DNA of 10,226 nucleotides, taken from NCBI GenBank assembly GCA_039934875.1, contig JBDTLH010000298.1, positions 1 to 10,226 on the forward strand. The letters are read 5' to 3'. The notes beneath the pieces are model-generated. The model ran no database searches. It had not been told where the DNA came from and saw only the letters and a program-made list of their open reading frames with translations. This DNA is from JBDTLH01 sp039934875 (GTDB lineage: Bacteria > Acidobacteriota > Terriglobia > Terriglobales > Acidobacteriaceae). Both the position numbers and the translations under genes were made by a program. This document shows, in pieces, positions 1 to 5,964 of this stretch; position 1 is the stretch's first letter; every line of letters starts with the position of its first letter.

Positions 1-573
1 TCTGAACTGCACGCACTTCTGGCTCTGATGGAACTGAATGCGTCGCGCACTACGGCTCGCCGGGGAAACAACGGTGAGGCGGTTTTGCTGCCGGACCAGG
101 ATCGCTCTTTGTGGGACTATGCGCAGATTGAGCGAGGAATGGCCGCGCTTGAACACGCGCAAAGACTCGGTGGTGGCGCTCGAAACTATGCTTTGCAGGC
201 AGCGATTGCCGCCTGTCACATGCGAGCTCGCACGGCCGAAGAGACCGATTGGGAGCGGATCGTTCTTCTCTACGACGCCCTGCTGCAGATCAGCCCGTCG
301 CCCATCGTGGCACTGAATCGTGCGGTCGCCGTTGGTATGGCGCAAGGCCCGGCCGCTGGGCTTGCAGCGGTGGATAGGATTGCCGCTGATCCCTCGTTGA
401 CTGGGTATCATCTTCTTCCCAGTGTTCGCGGAGACCTGCTTATGAAGATGGGGAGGTTCACTGCGGCGCGTGAAGAAATCCAACGCGCAATCACAATGGC
501 GCAAAACCTGCGGGAGCAGGAATTGCTGACGGAAAGGCTGAAGCAGATTGAGAAGGCGACCTTGTCAACATAG
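1..573 (+). CDS. ECF42-like RNA polymerase sigma factor, C-terminal part (5' truncated by window)
   Basis: The reading frame is open from base 1 to TAG at 571-573, giving 190 residues; the sigma-2 and sigma-4 DNA-binding regions must lie upstream, outside the window. What remains is the helical, TPR-like extension of the COG4941/DUF6596 group of sigma-70 family factors (ECF42). Recognisable stretches are LHALLALMELNASR near the start, LLPDQDRSLWD around residues 30-40, the ALQAAIAACH helix, TDWERIVLLYDALL, and the strongly conserved SPIVALNRAVAVGMAQGP followed by GYHLLPSVRGDLL. In this group the extension replaces a classical anti-sigma factor as the regulatory element and the genes are often near DGPF/YCII-like proteins; no such neighbour is visible here. 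An internal ATG at base 28 is not the true start, because conserved family sequence continues upstream of it. Family identification is firm; its target regulon cannot be seen. Confidence 0.88.
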   Translation, partial: SELHALLALMELNASRTTARRGNNGEAVLLPDQDRSLWDYAQIERGMAALEHAQRLGGGARNYALQAAIAACHMRARTAEETDWERIVLLYDALLQISPSPIVALNRAVAVGMAQGPAAGLAAVDRIAADPSLTGYHLLPSVRGDLLMKMGRFTAAREEIQRAITMAQNLREQELLTERLKQIEKATLST

Positions 574-627
574 GTGCGATTCAGTCCTGTGAAACGCACT
601 TCTCGTGACGAACTGCTGGCGCTGGAA

Positions 628-646
628 CGTGGGCATCTTGCCCGCG
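628..646. repeat. Short GC-rich hairpin in the sigma factor-CNNM intergenic gap
   Basis: The arms CGTGGGC (628-634) and GCCCGCG (640-646) can pair over 7 positions, with one G-T wobble, around an ATCTT loop. It lies 55 bases after the sigma factor stop. No T-run follows, so it is not a classical rho-independent terminator. It may be a degenerate dispersed palindromic repeat or a weak transcription attenuator. The rest of the 574-707 gap holds no supportable gene. Confidence 0.35.
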
Positions 647-692
647 CGATTTCTGAATTGCGAACAAACTCAAACGTTTTCCGGCCGCGGTT

Positions 693-698
693 TAGAAT
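693..698 (+). promoter_or_regulatory. Candidate -10 box just before the CNNM start
   Basis: TAGAAT (693-698) differs from TATAAT at one position and ends 9 bases before the ATG at 708. A transcript starting about 7 bases downstream would begin at or almost at the start codon. There is no Shine-Dalgarno-like purine stretch between 698 and 708, which fits a leaderless or near-leaderless mRNA. No good -35 hexamer is present at the usual 16-18 base spacing. Confidence 0.35.
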
Positions 699-707
699 CG
701 TCCTCAC

Positions 708-2057
708 ATGGATCGATTGCTGCTGCTGCGGATATTGGTGGTCGCGCTTCTCGTTGCCGCGAATGCTTTCTTCGTCGCCTCTGAGTTTGCGCTGATCAGC
801 GTCCGTGAGACGCGCATCAAGCGGCTGATCGAGCAGGGCAACTTCGCCGCCCGCAGCGTGCAGCGTTTGCACGGCCAGCTAGACCAGGTGCTTGCGGCGG
901 TGCAGCTGGGGGTCACGCTCGCCAGCCTGGCTTTGGGATGGGTCGGCGAGCCGGCCATCGCGCAAATCATCCAGCGCGAGCTGGCGGGTCTGCCCCATGC
1001 ACATCTGTTCGCCCATACGTTGGCGGTGGTAATCGCATTTTCTCTCATCACCTATGTGACTGTGATTCTGGGCGAAATCGTTCCCAAACAACTGACCCTC
1101 CATCGCGCCGACCGCATGGCGTTGACCATCGCCGCACCCATGGAATTCTTCGTGCGCGCCACCCGCCCATTTCTGCTCTTCATCAGCGGCTCCGCGCGGC
1201 TGGTGCTGGATCGCCTGGGCATTCCGGTCTCGCGGGAGGGCGGCGTGCACTCCGGCGAAGAGCTGAAGATGATGGTGACCGCCTCCCGCCGCCTCGGCTT
1301 TCTGCCGGAGATGCAGGAAGGGATCGTGCGCCGCGCCCTCGATATCGGCGGCGTCACCGTGCGCGAGATCATGACCCCCCGGCAGAGCGTCTTCGCCCTC
1401 CCTGCCGACATGCCGCTCGAAGAGGCGGAGATCAAGATCGTCGAGGAGCAGCACTCGCGCGTGCCGGTCTATGACCCCAAGGTCGGACGGGAGCAGGTGA
1501 TCGGCCTCATCTATGCCAAAGATGTTGCCCGCTTCATGCAGCGTCGCTTGATGGGACGTGCCGGCCCCCGTATCCCGATTACCGCGCGCCATGTGATGCG
1601 CGACGTGCTGGTGGTTCCTGAAACCAAACCCGTCATGGACTTGTTGCAGGAATTCAAGCAGCGCCGCCGCGAACTTGCCGCGGTGGTGGACGAGTTCGGC
1701 ACTACCGTCGGCGTGGTCACCGTCGAAGACGTGCTCGAACAATTGGTCGGTGAAATCGAGGATGAGTTCGATCTTGCCGAAGGCCCGCGCGTCTCCCTCA
1801 GCGCGGGAGGCGCGGTGGTGCTCGATGGTGCGGAGACCCTGCGCGACCTTGAATCGGACATGCAGATCAACCTTCCTAAAGATGAGGGCTATGAGACACT
1901 CGCCGGCTTTGTGCTCAACGAACTGGGACACATTCCGCGGCCGGGTGAGCACTTCGAGTACCAGGGGCGAAGATACACTGTGCTCGAGATGGAAAAGATG
2001 CGCATTGCGAAAATCAAGCTGGAGTCGCTGGCGGAGCCGACGGAGACGCTCTCCTGA
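708..2057 (+). CDS. CNNM/CorC (HlyC)-family membrane protein with CBS pair
   Basis: A 449-residue protein with the complete three-part architecture of the family. The N-terminal CNNM (DUF21) membrane domain covers about residues 1-175, with hydrophobic helices near 5-25, 60-80, 103-121 and 140-165, the NAFFVASEFAL signature (19-29) and the GEIVPKQ motif (122-128). A CBS pair covers about 205-345; the halves begin near VREIMTPR (218-225) and HVMRDVL (295-301), and the second contains VVDEFGTTVGVVTVEDVLEQ. A C-terminal CorC_HlyC domain (about 360-440) includes the EGYETLAGFVLNELGHIP-type signature. Family members are membrane proteins implicated in Mg2+/Co2+ or Na+-coupled divalent cation export; the old name hemolysin is misleading. 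The stop overlaps the next gene's ATG by one base (TGATG), so the two are probably co-translated. The ATG at 708 is chosen because the first membrane segment follows directly. Ion specificity cannot be read from the sequence. Confidence 0.93.
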   Translation: MDRLLLLRILVVALLVAANAFFVASEFALISVRETRIKRLIEQGNFAARSVQRLHGQLDQVLAAVQLGVTLASLALGWVGEPAIAQIIQRELAGLPHAHLFAHTLAVVIAFSLITYVTVILGEIVPKQLTLHRADRMALTIAAPMEFFVRATRPFLLFISGSARLVLDRLGIPVSREGGVHSGEELKMMVTASRRLGFLPEMQEGIVRRALDIGGVTVREIMTPRQSVFALPADMPLEEAEIKIVEEQHSRVPVYDPKVGREQVIGLIYAKDVARFMQRRLMGRAGPRIPITARHVMRDVLVVPETKPVMDLLQEFKQRRRELAAVVDEFGTTVGVVTVEDVLEQLVGEIEDEFDLAEGPRVSLSAGGAVVLDGAETLRDLESDMQINLPKDEGYETLAGFVLNELGHIPRPGEHFEYQGRRYTVLEMEKMRIAKIKLESLAEPTETLS

Positions 2058-2986
2058 TGCCCAAATCAATGCTGCGCTATGTGGGGCTGCGCCTGCTCTA
2101 CACCCTGCCGGTGCTATGGCTGGTGGTGAGCTTGGTGTTCCTTATGATCCACCTGGTTCCTGGCGATCCCGTGTTGCAGATGCTGGGTGAAAATGCTCCG
2201 GCCGCAGACGTCCTGGCAACGCGCCACGCGTTTGGCCTCGACGCTCCACTGGGCACGCAGTATATCCGTTACTGGAACTCGGTCTTGCATGGAGATCTGG
2301 GCAAGTCTATCCGCTTGAGCGATTCGGTAAGCCATGCGATTGCACAACGCTACCCATATACACTCGCGCTGACCCTGGCTGCGCTGGCGATTGCCATCCT
2401 GCTCTCGGTCCCGGCAGGCGTGCGTTCGGCGCAGCGGCAGAATACCTGGGAAGACCGGATGCTCGGCGTGGTCAGCCTCTTCGGGCTGTCGTTTCCTAAC
2501 TTTGCGCTCGGTCCGATTCTGATTTTGTTCTTCGCCATCAAGCTGGGATGGCTTCCGGTCTCCGGCGCCGGATCCTGGCGCCACCTGATACTGCCGGCGT
2601 TCACCATGGGCGCAGCGCTGGCGGCGATCCTCACCCGCATGGTGCGCACCTCCATGCTCGAAGAGCTAAGCCAGGACTACATCCGCACCGCGCGGGCCAA
2701 GGGACTTCCCGAGCGGGTAGTGGTCTATCGCCACGCGCTGCGCAATGCTATCGTTCCCGTGCTGACCGTTGTAGGACTGCAATTCGGAGCGTTGCTGGCA
2801 GGCGCGATTGTGACGGAAACCATCTTCTCCTGGCCCGGCCTGGGACGGCTCACCATCACCGCGATCAGCAACCGCGATTATTTTCTGGTGCAGGGCTGCA
2901 TTCTGGTAATCGGGTTGACTTATATCGCCGTCAACTTCGCGACCGATCTGCTTTACTCGCTGGCAAACCCAAGAATACGGGAGTAG
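2057..2986 (+). CDS. DppB/OppB-type ABC transporter permease
   Basis: A 309-residue inner-membrane permease of the peptide/nickel (DppB/OppB, BPD_transp_1) type. Visible features are an N-terminal membrane helix (about 10-32) followed by HLVPGDP (32-38), the conserved FGLD (59-62) and the GDLGKSIR block (79-86), helices near 103-122, 137-162, 178-194, 233-255 and 280-298, and the cytoplasmic EAA-type loop DYIRTARAKGL (207-217) that contacts the ATPase. The end, DLLYSLANPRIRE, is the normal C-terminus of the family, so the gene is complete. It starts at an ATG overlapping the stop of the CNNM gene by one base, with GGAG at 2042-2045 as a possible ribosome binding site. DppB normally pairs with DppC, usually encoded next; here no DppC, ATPase or binding protein follows, and the next gene is on the opposite strand. 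It either uses a partner encoded elsewhere or is a remnant of a broken operon. Confidence 0.92.
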   Translation: MPKSMLRYVGLRLLYTLPVLWLVVSLVFLMIHLVPGDPVLQMLGENAPAADVLATRHAFGLDAPLGTQYIRYWNSVLHGDLGKSIRLSDSVSHAIAQRYPYTLALTLAALAIAILLSVPAGVRSAQRQNTWEDRMLGVVSLFGLSFPNFALGPILILFFAIKLGWLPVSGAGSWRHLILPAFTMGAALAAILTRMVRTSMLEELSQDYIRTARAKGLPERVVVYRHALRNAIVPVLTVVGLQFGALLAGAIVTETIFSWPGLGRLTITAISNRDYFLVQGCILVIGLTYIAVNFATDLLYSLANPRIRE

Positions 2987-3001
2987 GGGCGGCTTCGAGT
3001 G

Positions 3002-3777
3002 TCAGCTTTCTAATAGATCATGCGAAAAAGGAGGCGACCCGAACGACTCATCACAGAAGCATTGATTCGCAGCTAGAGCAGCATCCAACTCAGCAACAAG
3101 GGCCTCGTGCTGAGCTGTGCGATTCCGGAACTCGAAAATCAGGGTTGGCCAGTCCTGTTGATAGATACTTTCGCTACAAATACGGAGTGCGAGTTCAGCG
3201 AAGGCATGTAAACGGAATCGATGATTATCAGCGAGGAGCGTTCGGCGTAACGCGTCAGCCGTAAGGGCAAGGGAAAATAGCGTAGTTATTCTTGCAATAG
3301 CTTCAAAGTTGGAAATTTGCTCAGACGGCAAAAAAAAACTACTGGATACGTTATCGAAATCAACATACAAACCGTGTTCCTTTTCCAGACAAATCTTAGA
3401 ACGTAAGGGCCCCCCAACGAACTGACGTCCATCACTCGAGGTTAGCTCTAAACGTAGTGGATCTATAATCTGGTACAGATATGCTCTGTGCGCTTTCATC
3501 TGATGATTGTTCCAGCCGCGCCAAAACCAATTCCAAGCCTCTGTTGTAGACCCAAACTGGAATCCTGCTAGGAGCGTGAGCGATTTTCCAGTTTCCTCTT
3601 GTCCAATTTCGGCCAGTGCCAATGCTTTATCCGGGTAGCCTTAGACAAGTCAACGGACGCAGCAAACAATCGCATGGCATTGTCGAGCGTTTTAACATAC
3701 CCGTCCTTCAGTTGATCGAACGACAGGGCAGACCGCTTTATCACTGGAGTGTTTTGCTTGATTCTTTTTTGTTTCAT
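3002..3777 (-). pseudogene. AbiV-family (HEPN) abortive infection protein, frameshifted
   Basis: Two overlapping minus-strand frames join into one protein of about 258 residues. The first starts at ATG 3777 (MKQKRIKQNT...) and reads to VDLSK near 3640. The second continues GYPDKALALAEIGQEETGKS and runs to TGA at 3002-3004. In the second frame a stop (TAA) lies just upstream of GYPDKA, so neither frame is complete alone. Adding one G to the minus strand at about 3639-3640 (AAGGC to AAGGGC) gives a continuous product. The joined sequence has the AbiV pattern: a helix with LALAEIGQEETGKSL, then W..H..KAHR, then EHGLYVDFD. A possible HEPN RNase motif of the Rx4-6H type, RNRTAQH, is encoded at 3107-3127. 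AbiV proteins are associated with phage abortive infection. The region is A+T-richer than its neighbours (21 G+C of 60 in 3301-3360), suggesting transfer. No clear Shine-Dalgarno precedes the ATG. The frameshift could be real decay or a sequencing error in a short G run. AbiV assignment is from remembered family pattern, not a search. Confidence 0.68.
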
Positions 3778-3810
3778 CGGGAGACGTACAAGCCCTAGCC
3801 AGCGGAGGAC

Positions 3811-3826
3811 TTCTCAAAATTGAGAA
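3811..3826. promoter_or_regulatory. Perfect 16-base dyad between tRNA-Pro and the AbiV-like gene
   Basis: TTCTCAA and TTGAGAA form perfect 7-base inverted arms with a 2-base AA spacer. The dyad lies 34 bases upstream of the AbiV-like ATG at 3777 and 13 bases beyond the CCA end of the tRNA. Its position suits an operator for the defence gene. It could also be a hairpin for tRNA 3' processing, but no T-run follows on the minus strand and a 2-base loop is poor for an RNA hairpin. Confidence 0.4.
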
Positions 3827-3839
3827 CAGGAAAAGATAT

Positions 3840-3916
3840 TGGTCGGGACGGGCAGATTTGAACTGCCGACCCCTCGCACCCCAAGCGAGTGCTCTACCAG
3901 GCTGAGCCACGTCCCG
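3840..3916 (-). tRNA. tRNA-Pro (anticodon GGG), CCA encoded
   Basis: Read on the minus strand from 3916, all parts of the cloverleaf can be folded by eye. The acceptor arms CGGGACG and CGTCCCG are complementary, the D arm is GCTC...GAGC with the loop AGCCTGGTA, and the anticodon arm is CTCGC-TTGGGGT-GCGAG. A 5-base variable loop and the T arm GGCAG-TTCAAAT-CTGCC follow. The 7-base anticodon loop TTGGGGT places GGG at positions 34-36 with G37, reading CCC (and CCU by wobble) proline codons. The discriminator is A and the CCA end is encoded (3840-3842). The body without CCA is 74 bases. Minus-strand ORFs across this locus are artefacts. Confidence 0.96.
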
Positions 3917-3971
3917 ACGGACAAAAAACGAGTAGAAGGGCAACCTCATTTTACATGAAAGGATGAAGCGG

Positions 3972-4006
3972 AAAAAAAGAAGCGCGCTGCGCCATCACAG
4001 GCGCAG
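3972..4006 (-). terminator. Rho-independent-type terminator after the heptose operon
   Basis: On the minus strand, 25 bases after the transaldolase stop, CTGCGCC and GGCGCAG pair perfectly (7 bp) around a TGTGAT loop (3987-4006). They are followed by CGCGCTTC and a run of seven T. The T-run starts a few bases later than in the best terminators. The position and strand fit the end of the five-gene operon and would insulate the tRNA-Pro gene downstream. Confidence 0.65.
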
Positions 4007-4031
4007 GGCGATTACGAGTCCTAATCAAACA

Positions 4032-4826
4032 TCAGCGCACGGAGACGACGCGTTCGTAAGCCGACTCAACGCCAAGTTTGTCGCTCTCGCTGAGGCTGTA
4101 GCCGGCTTTCTCGGCATCGTCGGAAAACATCTTTACGGTTTCGAGTGAGACCTCGCCCAGGTCTTTGCCGAGCAGAGGAAGCTTATCCAGAATACCTCTG
4201 GTTACGGTAATGATATGGCATCCCACAGCGTCCGCGTGGAAGAGGTTGAGCAACTCTCGCGGGCTGGCCCAAATCAACTCGGTGTTGGGCGCGGTTTTGG
4301 ATAGTAGGCGGACCGCCTCTTTCATAATGGGGGCGGGATCGCGTCCGGTGTCGGCGATGCGGCCGGCAAAGATAGATAAATAGCTTGCAGCGCCGTAGCT
4401 CAAGCAGGGGGCAACGTCCTTCACCTGTTGCAGGGTCATGACCGCGGTGACGTTCACCTTCACGCCACGCGAAGTTAAACGTCCAATCAGGTCGCAGGTA
4501 TTTGCACCGCGGGTATTGGTCACCGGAATCTTGACGTAAACGTTCTCGCCCCAGCTCGCGATGGTCTCCGCCTGGCGCTCCATCTCCCGCATGTCGTCGG
4601 AAAAGACTTCAAAGCAGATAGGCCGGTCGGGAATGGCGTCAAGGAGATCGAGGGCGAATGCCTTGTAGTCGCGAATGCCTGCTTTTCTCATCAGGGTGGG
4701 ATTGGTGGTGAAGCCGGCGATAAAGGGCTGCGCGTACATCTCCAGAATGTCGCGCCGGTCGGCGCCGTCAGCAAAGATCCTGATCTTCAAATCGGCGAGC
4801 GAGGGGGCTTTTCCCCCTTTGATCAT
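4032..4826 (-). CDS. Transaldolase (short, TalC/FSA-fold type)
   Basis: A 264-residue class I aldolase of the transaldolase family, shorter than classical TalB (about 316) and longer than TalC/FSA (about 220). The start is taken as ATG 4826, which overlaps the gmhB stop as ATGA; an in-frame GTG at 4841 would add five residues and a 19-base overlap. Visible motifs are IRIFADGAD (first strand with the conserved Asp), GFTTNPTLMRKAGI, the Schiff-base lysine in VYVKIPVT (K99), NVTAVMTLQQ and SIFAGRIADTG. In the last motif F153 aligns with Phe178 of E. coli TalB; fructose-6-phosphate aldolases have Tyr there, so transaldolase activity is the better call. The reaction interconverts sedoheptulose 7-phosphate + glyceraldehyde 3-phosphate with erythrose 4-phosphate + fructose 6-phosphate. 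As last gene of a heptose operon its likely job is to adjust the sedoheptulose 7-phosphate supply for GmhA (inference). It acts in the cytoplasm. Confidence 0.9.
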   Translation of the reverse strand: MIKGGKAPSLADLKIRIFADGADRRDILEMYAQPFIAGFTTNPTLMRKAGIRDYKAFALDLLDAIPDRPICFEVFSDDMREMERQAETIASWGENVYVKIPVTNTRGANTCDLIGRLTSRGVKVNVTAVMTLQQVKDVAPCLSYGAASYLSIFAGRIADTGRDPAPIMKEAVRLLSKTAPNTELIWASPRELLNLFHADAVGCHIITVTRGILDKLPLLGKDLGEVSLETVKMFSDDAEKAGYSLSESDKLGVESAYERVVSVR

Positions 4827-5353
4827 CTGCACAGAATCCACTCAGTTGCCTCAGACAATGATTTTACTTGGACGTCGGGCGATAAGGGGACGTCTTCGCT
4901 GTAGCAGTGATCGATGAATACCGTCTTGCAGCCGGCCTGTTTGCCGGCGGCTATGTCGCGCCAACGGTCTCCTACCATGTAACTCTCGGCGAGATCGAGG
5001 CTGTGCTCTCGGGCTGCATCCATCAACATGCCGGGCTTTGGCTTGCGGCAGGAACAATCATCAGCATCATCATCGTAGCAGACGCGAAATTCATCCACGG
5101 GTAAGCGGAAGGTCTGCCGCAACGCCTGATGGAAGGAATTGACCGTCTGCCGCGACTGTTTACCGCGGGCCACGTCGGGTTGATTGGTAACGACGATGAG
5201 CATGAATCCCGCGGCGCGCAACCGCACCAAGGATTCGCGTACGCCATCGAAGACCTGTAACTGGTCGATCGAGTCCGGCGGGTGCGGCTTGCCCTCGCGC
5301 AGGTAAGCGCGATTGAGTACTCCGTCGCGATCCAGGAACACCGCTTTTTTCAT
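4823..5353 (-). CDS. gmhB: D-glycero-D-manno-heptose 1,7-bisphosphate phosphatase (HAD, GmhB)
   Basis: A 176-residue HAD-superfamily phosphatase of the histidinol-phosphate phosphatase-like/GmhB group. ATG 5353 is chosen because MKKAVFLDRDGVLN is the expected N-terminus; an upstream extension to 5434 would run into gmhA. Motif I is DRDGVLN (nucleophile D8, acid/base D10), motif II is VVTNQPDVARG (T56), motif III is RKPKPGM (103-109), and motif IV is VGDRWRD (D129). The zinc loop before RKPKPGM is C92-Y-D94 ... C100-S-C102; E. coli GmhB has C-x-H ... C-x-C, so the histidine ligand is replaced by Asp here. The enzyme removes the C7 phosphate from heptose 1,7-bisphosphate, giving heptose 1-phosphate for HddC; the pathway implies the alpha anomer. 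It starts 14 bases after gmhA, has only a weak GAG as ribosome binding site, and its TGA overlaps the next ATG. Confidence 0.92.
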   Translation of the reverse strand: MKKAVFLDRDGVLNRAYLREGKPHPPDSIDQLQVFDGVRESLVRLRAAGFMLIVVTNQPDVARGKQSRQTVNSFHQALRQTFRLPVDEFRVCYDDDADDCSCRKPKPGMLMDAAREHSLDLAESYMVGDRWRDIAAGKQAGCKTVFIDHCYSEDVPLSPDVQVKSLSEATEWILCR

Positions 5354-5367
5354 ACTACTCAAGTCTA

Positions 5368-5964
5368 TCAGCGAGTCGATTCCCACTTGGCTTCGGCGGT
5401 CCGCAGCCGGGGATGGGAGATCAGCAAATGCCATACCACCGCCTGAAAGGCTTCGGTATGGGGGGTAACCGCCTCGGAATTGACGACGGGAACGATCACG
5501 CAGGCGTCAGCCACCTGGGCGGTGTAGCCGCCGTCCCGTCCGACGATTCCACAGACGGCCGCACCGGTCTGGCGGGCGTACTCGACGGCGCGCACCAGGT
5601 TGGGCGAGATCGCCCTCTCCAGATCGCCGCCGCCCACTGAGAAGACAAAGACAAGGTCGTTCGGATTAAGGCGACTCACCTTCAACCAGTTCGCGTAGCT
5701 GGTCTCCCAGCCCTCGTCATTGATGCGCGCCGTCAACTCAGAGACGTTGTCGCTGACACTATATGCCTCAAAGCCAGCCAGTTTACGGAAGTCGCAGACT
5801 GCGTGCGAGGCGTGTCCCGCGCCGCCGCCGGAGCCGACAAAGAAAATTCTTCCATTGCGGGACCTCACCTTGATCAGGAGGTCCACCATCTTCTCCACTG
5901 CATCACGATCGATGGAGCGGGCAATGGTTGCGGTTTCCTGCAGGAAGCTATCAGTGAACGTCAC
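5368..5964 (-). CDS. gmhA: Sedoheptulose 7-phosphate isomerase (SIS domain, GmhA)
   Basis: A 198-residue single SIS-domain protein of the phosphoheptose isomerase type. It converts sedoheptulose 7-phosphate to D-glycero-D-manno-heptose 7-phosphate, the first committed step of nucleotide-heptose synthesis. The phosphosugar-binding SIS motif is FFVGSGGGAGHASH (41-54), followed by the second glycine-rich loop VFVFSVGGGDLERAISPN (105-122). The C-terminal helix VTPHTEAFQAVVWHLLISHP carries E171 and H179, the positions expected for the acid/base pair in GmhA. The start is GTG at 5964, supported by a strong ribosome binding site (GGAGAG on the minus strand, 5971-5976, spacing 6). It overlaps the hddC stop as GTGA. 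Instead of the usual GNGGSAADAQH, this sequence has GSGGGAGHASH, a variant loop within SIS isomerases. Context of hddA, hddC and gmhB makes the function firm. Confidence 0.92.
   Translation of the reverse strand: MTFTDSFLQETATIARSIDRDAVEKMVDLLIKVRSRNGRIFFVGSGGGAGHASHAVCDFRKLAGFEAYSVSDNVSELTARINDEGWETSYANWLKVSRLNPNDLVFVFSVGGGDLERAISPNLVRAVEYARQTGAAVCGIVGRDGGYTAQVADACVIVPVVNSEAVTPHTEAFQAVVWHLLISHPRLRTAEAKWESTR

Noticed and set aside
574..795. Plus-strand ORF starting right after the sigma factor stop
   Set aside because: It covers the intergenic hairpin and candidate promoter and runs into the CNNM start in another frame; its second half has low-complexity composition and no family character.
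879..2069. Long minus-strand ORF opposite the CNNM gene
   Set aside because: It is a shadow of the GC-rich coding strand: histidine-rich, without recognisable domains, while the plus-strand protein has full family architecture.
2987..3264. Possible plus-strand continuation after dppB, as part of a longer ORF
   Set aside because: The reading frame is a shadow of dppB and then of the AbiV-like gene; it contains no permease or ATPase motif.
3002..3839. Search for an attachment-site repeat of the tRNA-Pro 3' end marking an integrated element
   Set aside because: No second copy of the tRNA 3' sequence and no integrase were seen, so an element boundary cannot be claimed.
3692..3949. Minus-strand ORF of 85 residues containing DVAQPGRALAWGARGRQFKS
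   Set aside because: It is the translation of the tRNA-Pro gene itself, a well-known false annotation over tRNA loci.
5354..5434. Longer gmhB start at 5434
   Set aside because: It would overlap the end of gmhA by 67 bases, and the HAD domain begins directly at MKKAVFLDRDG.
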